A stretch of 64,000 nucleotides of DNA from assembly GCA_047602295.1 (NCBI GenBank), contig JASGHP010000001.1:1116001-1180000 (forward strand), read 5' to 3'. The DNA is from JACMLD01 sp047602295. GTDB taxonomy: Bacteria > Bacteroidota > Bacteroidia > Chitinophagales > Chitinophagaceae. The position numbers were made by a program, and so were the translations under genes. The notes beneath the pieces are model-generated. The model searched no databases and had not been told where the DNA came from. It saw only the letters and a program-made list of their open reading frames with translations. Below, piece after piece: positions 62,638 to 64,000 of the stretch. Positions within the stretch are counted from its first letter, which is position 1. Each line of letters starts with the position of its first letter.

Positions 62638-64000
62638 ATGCTTATGCGAGTTCTTACCAAAACTTTACTGCTGGCGATGTTCCTGGTCGCTGCGGTTACA
62701 ACTGCGTTCTCACAGGAAAGAGTAGTATCAGGTACTGTCAAAACCAAAGACGGTCTTGGTATATCCGGAGCTACTGTAAGATCATCAGGATCTAACAGGG
62801 CAACCGTAACAGATACACTCGGCAATTTCAGGATTGGATTAACTGATGCCGACAAATCATTAAACATAAGTTCGGTTGGTTTTTTTGCAAAATCTTTTCC
62901 GGTTACAAGTGCTACAGCTTTCAACTTCATTTTGCAAGATGATCCAAAGTCTTTAACCGAAGTGGTAGTAACTGCTTATGGTATAAAGAAAGAAGCAAAA
63001 AGGATTGGTTATACTGTGCAGGAAGTTAAAGGTGCTGATTTAACCAAAGCCCGTGACGCAAATCCCATCAATTCACTGGCAGGTAAAGTTGCTGGTTTAA
63101 CTGTTGGCGCCAGCTCAGAAATGTTGGGACGTCCGGAAATTGTTTTGCGTGGTAGCAAAGATTTATTATTTGTTGTGGATGGTATTCCGGTGAATACGGA
63201 TACCTGGAATATAGCTCCTGATGATATTGAAACTTATACCGTATTGAAAGGGCCTAACGCCGCAGCGCTGTATGGTTTTCGCGGACAGAATGGTGCTATT
63301 ATTATTACAACCAAAAGAGGCAGCAAGGATAAAAAAGGATGGCAGGTTGATGTAAATACCAGCACTGTATTTGAAACTGGTTTTTTGGCAGAACCTAAAA
63401 GTCAGGTAGAATATGGACGCGGTACAAACTTCCAGTACAGTTATGGAGATCAGTTGTACGACAATTCTCAAAGGTTGCCGGAATGGGGTCCGCGTTTTGA
63501 AGGACAACCCGTAAAACAATACAATAGTCCCTGGGATCCCGTAACACGTATAAGAACAGCTACACCATGGACAGCAAAGGGCGCAGATAATTTTCACAAG
63601 TTTATGCAAACCGGCCTTATCAATACCAATAATATTTCTCTTGCAACTGCTTCAGATCGTTCAGACATAAGAATCTCTTTGTCTAACATGAACCAGAAAG
63701 GACAGGCACCCAATACAAGATTGAATTCTTATTCATTGGCTGTGAATGCAGGTTATAACATTACACCGAAACTAAGAATAGAAGCAAGTGTAAACCTGAA
63801 CAAACAATACTCACCCAATATTCCCGATGTAAACTATGGTCCAAACTCTTACTTGTACATGTTTAAAGTGTATGGTTCTGCTGATTATGATATAGATGAT
63901 CTGAAAGATATTTACAAAGGACCGCAAGGCGTTCAGGATCTTATTCCTTATATGCAGGAGTATGGTCGTGAAAACAGCGCATGGTTCATTGCAAAAAAAT
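62638..64000 (+). CDS. SusC/RagA-type TonB-dependent receptor (3' end missing)
   Basis: About 454 codons are visible before the window ends. The start MLMRVLTKTLLLAMFLVAAV gives a signal peptide ending near TTAFSQ; a second ATG lies two codons on. A carboxypeptidase-regulatory-like domain follows (RVVSGTVKTKDGLGISGATV), then the TonB-box region TEVVVTAYGIKKEAKRIGYT and the plug (LFVVDGIPVNTDTWNIAP, ALYGFRGQNGAIIITTKRG). The TEVVVTAYGIKK form marks it as a different subfamily from the receptor at 18.4 kb. No stop is seen in the visible part. A SusD partner would be expected beyond the edge. Confidence 0.93.
   Translation, partial: MLMRVLTKTLLLAMFLVAAVTTAFSQERVVSGTVKTKDGLGISGATVRSSGSNRATVTDTLGNFRIGLTDADKSLNISSVGFFAKSFPVTSATAFNFILQDDPKSLTEVVVTAYGIKKEAKRIGYTVQEVKGADLTKARDANPINSLAGKVAGLTVGASSEMLGRPEIVLRGSKDLLFVVDGIPVNTDTWNIAPDDIETYTVLKGPNAAALYGFRGQNGAIIITTKRGSKDKKGWQVDVNTSTVFETGFLAEPKSQVEYGRGTNFQYSYGDQLYDNSQRLPEWGPRFEGQPVKQYNSPWDPVTRIRTATPWTAKGADNFHKFMQTGLINTNNISLATASDRSDIRISLSNMNQKGQAPNTRLNSYSLAVNAGYNITPKLRIEASVNLNKQYSPNIPDVNYGPNSYLYMFKVYGSADYDIDDLKDIYKGPQGVQDLIPYMQEYGRENSAWFIAKK

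Noticed and set aside
62601..62930. A minus-strand frame at the start of the SusC-like gene
   Set aside because: It is antisense to a receptor with clear SusC motifs that runs off the window.

Overview
The window reads as one stretch of a Bacteroidota chromosome, most like the order Chitinophagales (Chitinophagaceae-type). The signs are gldF/gldG of the gliding ABC transporter, two proteins ending in type IX secretion sorting domains, SusC/SusD pairs, a MurF-alanine racemase fusion, an over-long LspA, few Shine-Dalgarno sequences, and TAnnTTTG-type -7 elements ahead of several genes. No rRNA, CRISPR array, integrase or transposase was seen. One tRNA (Ser, GGA) is present. Both ends cut through genes: mfd at the left and a SusC-like receptor at the right.

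Layout. 1-9.4 kb: mfd, an acetyltransferase, gldFG, a TerC-family membrane protein and the murF-alr fusion. 9.5-14.5 kb: lspA, an unknown lipoprotein and a large T9SS cargo protein. 14.9-16.3 kb: fumC, broken by a one-base frameshift. 16.5-40.5 kb: a long run of plus-strand genes that looks like a polysaccharide utilisation locus. It contains a GH35 beta-galactosidase, SusC (with an in-frame stop) and SusD, an arylsulfotransferase-like lipoprotein, a TsdA-like diheme cytochrome, a GH29 fucosidase, an unassigned TIM-barrel hydrolase, a planctomycete-type cytochrome/DUF1549/DUF1553 protein with an internal CBM6-like segment, a DUF1501 protein, a sugar isomerase-like protein, a DUF2231-cytochrome-LRR protein, a GH95-like enzyme and a metallophosphoesterase. 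The enzyme set points to a galactose- and fucose-bearing glycan. Three or four haem proteins in the same run suggest that its breakdown is tied to an oxidation step. 40.7-49.5 kb, mostly minus strand: enoyl-CoA hydratase, a possible two-gene toxin-antitoxin-like pair, a B12-binding protein, a GT39 membrane glycosyltransferase, a secreted esterase-like protein, gltX, an IscA-type protein and a cysteine desulfurase. 49.6-58.4 kb: methylmalonyl-CoA epimerase, a T9SS protein, the acpP-fabF-rnc cluster, a DUF6569-like protein, a polysaccharide deacetylase, TatD and an M24 peptidase. 58.5-64 kb: tRNA-Ser, a DinB-like protein, three GNAT acetyltransferases, a MarR regulator, an exported PPC-domain protein, a small unknown protein and the start of a second SusC-like receptor.

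The most unusual non-coding signal is a set of long, imperfect inverted repeats whose arms are made of short near-tandem words. Nearly every one has an arm touching or overlapping a stop codon. Each locus uses its own vocabulary, yet the architecture is the same. The same vocabulary also occurs inside the gltX coding sequence. The second strong theme is the redox-protein-rich glycan locus. Two clear gene disruptions (fumC, susC) in otherwise intact surroundings could be real lesions or sequence errors.
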